Assembly: GCA_900317405.1 (NCBI GenBank)
Contig: ONGP01000023.1
Span: 1 to 34,216 of the forward strand
Reading direction: 5' to 3'
DNA: 34,216 nt
From: an uncultured Prevotella sp.
Lineage (GTDB): Bacteria > Bacteroidota > Bacteroidia > Bacteroidales > Bacteroidaceae
The position numbers and the translations under genes are program-made. This document shows positions 33,466-34,216 of this stretch, one piece after another; position 1 is the stretch's first letter, and each line of letters begins with the position of its first letter. The notes under the pieces are model-generated. The model searched no databases. It was not told the DNA's origin and was given only the letters and a program-made list of their open reading frames with translations.

Positions 33466-34155
33466 TTAATTAGCGTGCTGTACTTCTATGCGAATATCGT
33501 CGAAATAAACAGTATTCTTAGCACCCTTTGCCAAATTGAAGGCGATAGTATACATGCCTGCCTGAGCATGACCCCAAGAACCATCATCAGTAACATCCTT
33601 CCAATCTGAATCAAACTCAGTCCAGTCTGCGGTAAAGTTAACATCACCAACGCAGTACCAGTGAATATAGCCACCAGGATTCTTGTGAGACTGTGTACCT
33701 GCAGTCTGTGCTGCATCAGCCTTTACCTTCATAGTCAGACGAACTTTGTCGCCTGCAACCAGAGCCTTCTCTTCTGGGAATGTGATAAAGAACTGGCTAT
33801 CCCAATCTGCGAAGTTACCATCGCCATCCAAGGTTGGATTTCCAGCCTCACGTGCCTCTTCCTCACTACGGATAGTAACAGCTACACAACGGTTTTTAGG
33901 ATCAGCAGGATCTGAAACAATCTGAGCAGCACCATCTACATAACCATCTGCACGGTGCTCATGAACCCAATAGCTCTGTACCTCAGCACCATCGCACTGA
34001 CCATTAACTACGAGACTACCCTCATCAAATGCATAAGGAGCACTAGGGAGTGAGGACTCTTCTGGAAGTACTGGATTGTCGTTTTGAGTACATGATACCA
34101 ATCCTGCTACAGCTACTACTACAGCAGCAAGCGAAATAAACTTTTTCATTTTCAT
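33466..34155 (-). CDS. Lipoprotein with a carbohydrate-binding-module-like beta-sandwich
   Basis: 229 residues. The signal MKMKKFISLAAVVVAVAGLVSC has a lipobox (LVSC, Cys22), followed by a short Asp/Pro/Ser-rich linker. The body (~45-229) is beta-rich with WDSQFFITFPEE, GDKVRLTMKVKADAA, YIHWYCVGDVNFTADWTEF, and ends in NTVYFDDIRIEVQ. The closing FDDIRIE-type strand and the aromatic pattern resemble family 4/9-type carbohydrate-binding modules attached to Bacteroidota glycanases. No catalytic domain is present. It may be a surface glycan-binding protein, but this is inference from pattern. It runs towards a strong hairpin terminator. No TAnnTTTG promoter is seen in the 60 bases upstream that remain in the window. 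Confidence 0.75.
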   Translation of the reverse strand: MKMKKFISLAAVVVAVAGLVSCTQNDNPVLPEESSLPSAPYAFDEGSLVVNGQCDGAEVQSYWVHEHRADGYVDGAAQIVSDPADPKNRCVAVTIRSEEEAREAGNPTLDGDGNFADWDSQFFITFPEEKALVAGDKVRLTMKVKADAAQTAGTQSHKNPGGYIHWYCVGDVNFTADWTEFDSDWKDVTDDGSWGHAQAGMYTIAFNLAKGAKNTVYFDDIRIEVQHAN

Positions 34156-34216
34156 AATTTTAAAATTTTGTTAGTTACTGATATTAATAAAAAATTAAAT
34201 TTGGCTTTTAGATTAA

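Overview
The window is chromosomal DNA of a member of the Bacteroidales, most likely Prevotella/Segatella-like. Four things support this: repeated promoters of the Bacteroidota type (TAnnTTTG near -7, often with TTTG about 20 bases upstream); a glycine-lipid acyltransferase pair; a division/cell-wall (dcw) cluster in the Bacteroidota order without murF; and Bacteroidota-type FtsL, FtsA and RecO. The order-level call is firm. The genus is an inference.

Region 1 (1-9048, all + strand) is a tandem duplication, with a period of about 5.5 kb, of a three-gene cell-envelope cassette. Each unit encodes a TonB-dependent outer-membrane receptor, a DUF4249 lipoprotein, and a secreted protein that joins an MG2-like beta-sandwich to a TonB-plug-like domain but has no barrel. 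The first unit is cut by the window edge inside the receptor barrel. No regulator or enzyme sits inside the cassette, so the substrate is unknown. This is the least described part of the window.

Region 2 (9070-11104) is a two-component system of RprX/RprY type with its own textbook promoter and an apparently leaderless kinase mRNA. It meets, stop codon over stop codon, a minus-strand membrane protein that has the CPBP (Abi/CAAX-protease-like) framework but has lost the catalytic residues. Then comes a minus-strand operon for the two acyltransferases of glycine-lipid synthesis (glsA then glsB).

Region 3 (13971-29495, + strand) is the dcw cluster: mraZ, rsmH, ftsL-like, ftsI, murE, mraY, murD, ftsW, murG, murC, ftsQ, ftsA, ftsZ. 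It opens with three 10-bp-spaced TGGGG/TGGTG boxes in front of a TAnnTTTG promoter, which fit an MraZ operator. The genes supply the cytoplasmic steps of peptidoglycan precursor synthesis (MurE, MurD, MurC), lipid I and II synthesis (MraY, MurG), the septal synthase (FtsW with FtsI) and the Z-ring with its anchor and divisome linkers. murF, murB and ddl are not here. A possible internal promoter lies before murG.

Region 4 (29508-34216) holds recO on the minus strand (convergent with ftsZ, leaderless), tRNA-Glu(UUC), a possibly structured leader before rpsT, rpsT with a clear terminator, gyrB with a perfect palindrome at its -33 region, a 0.5-kb repeat-rich intergenic stretch, and a minus-strand lipoprotein with a carbohydrate-binding-module-like fold.
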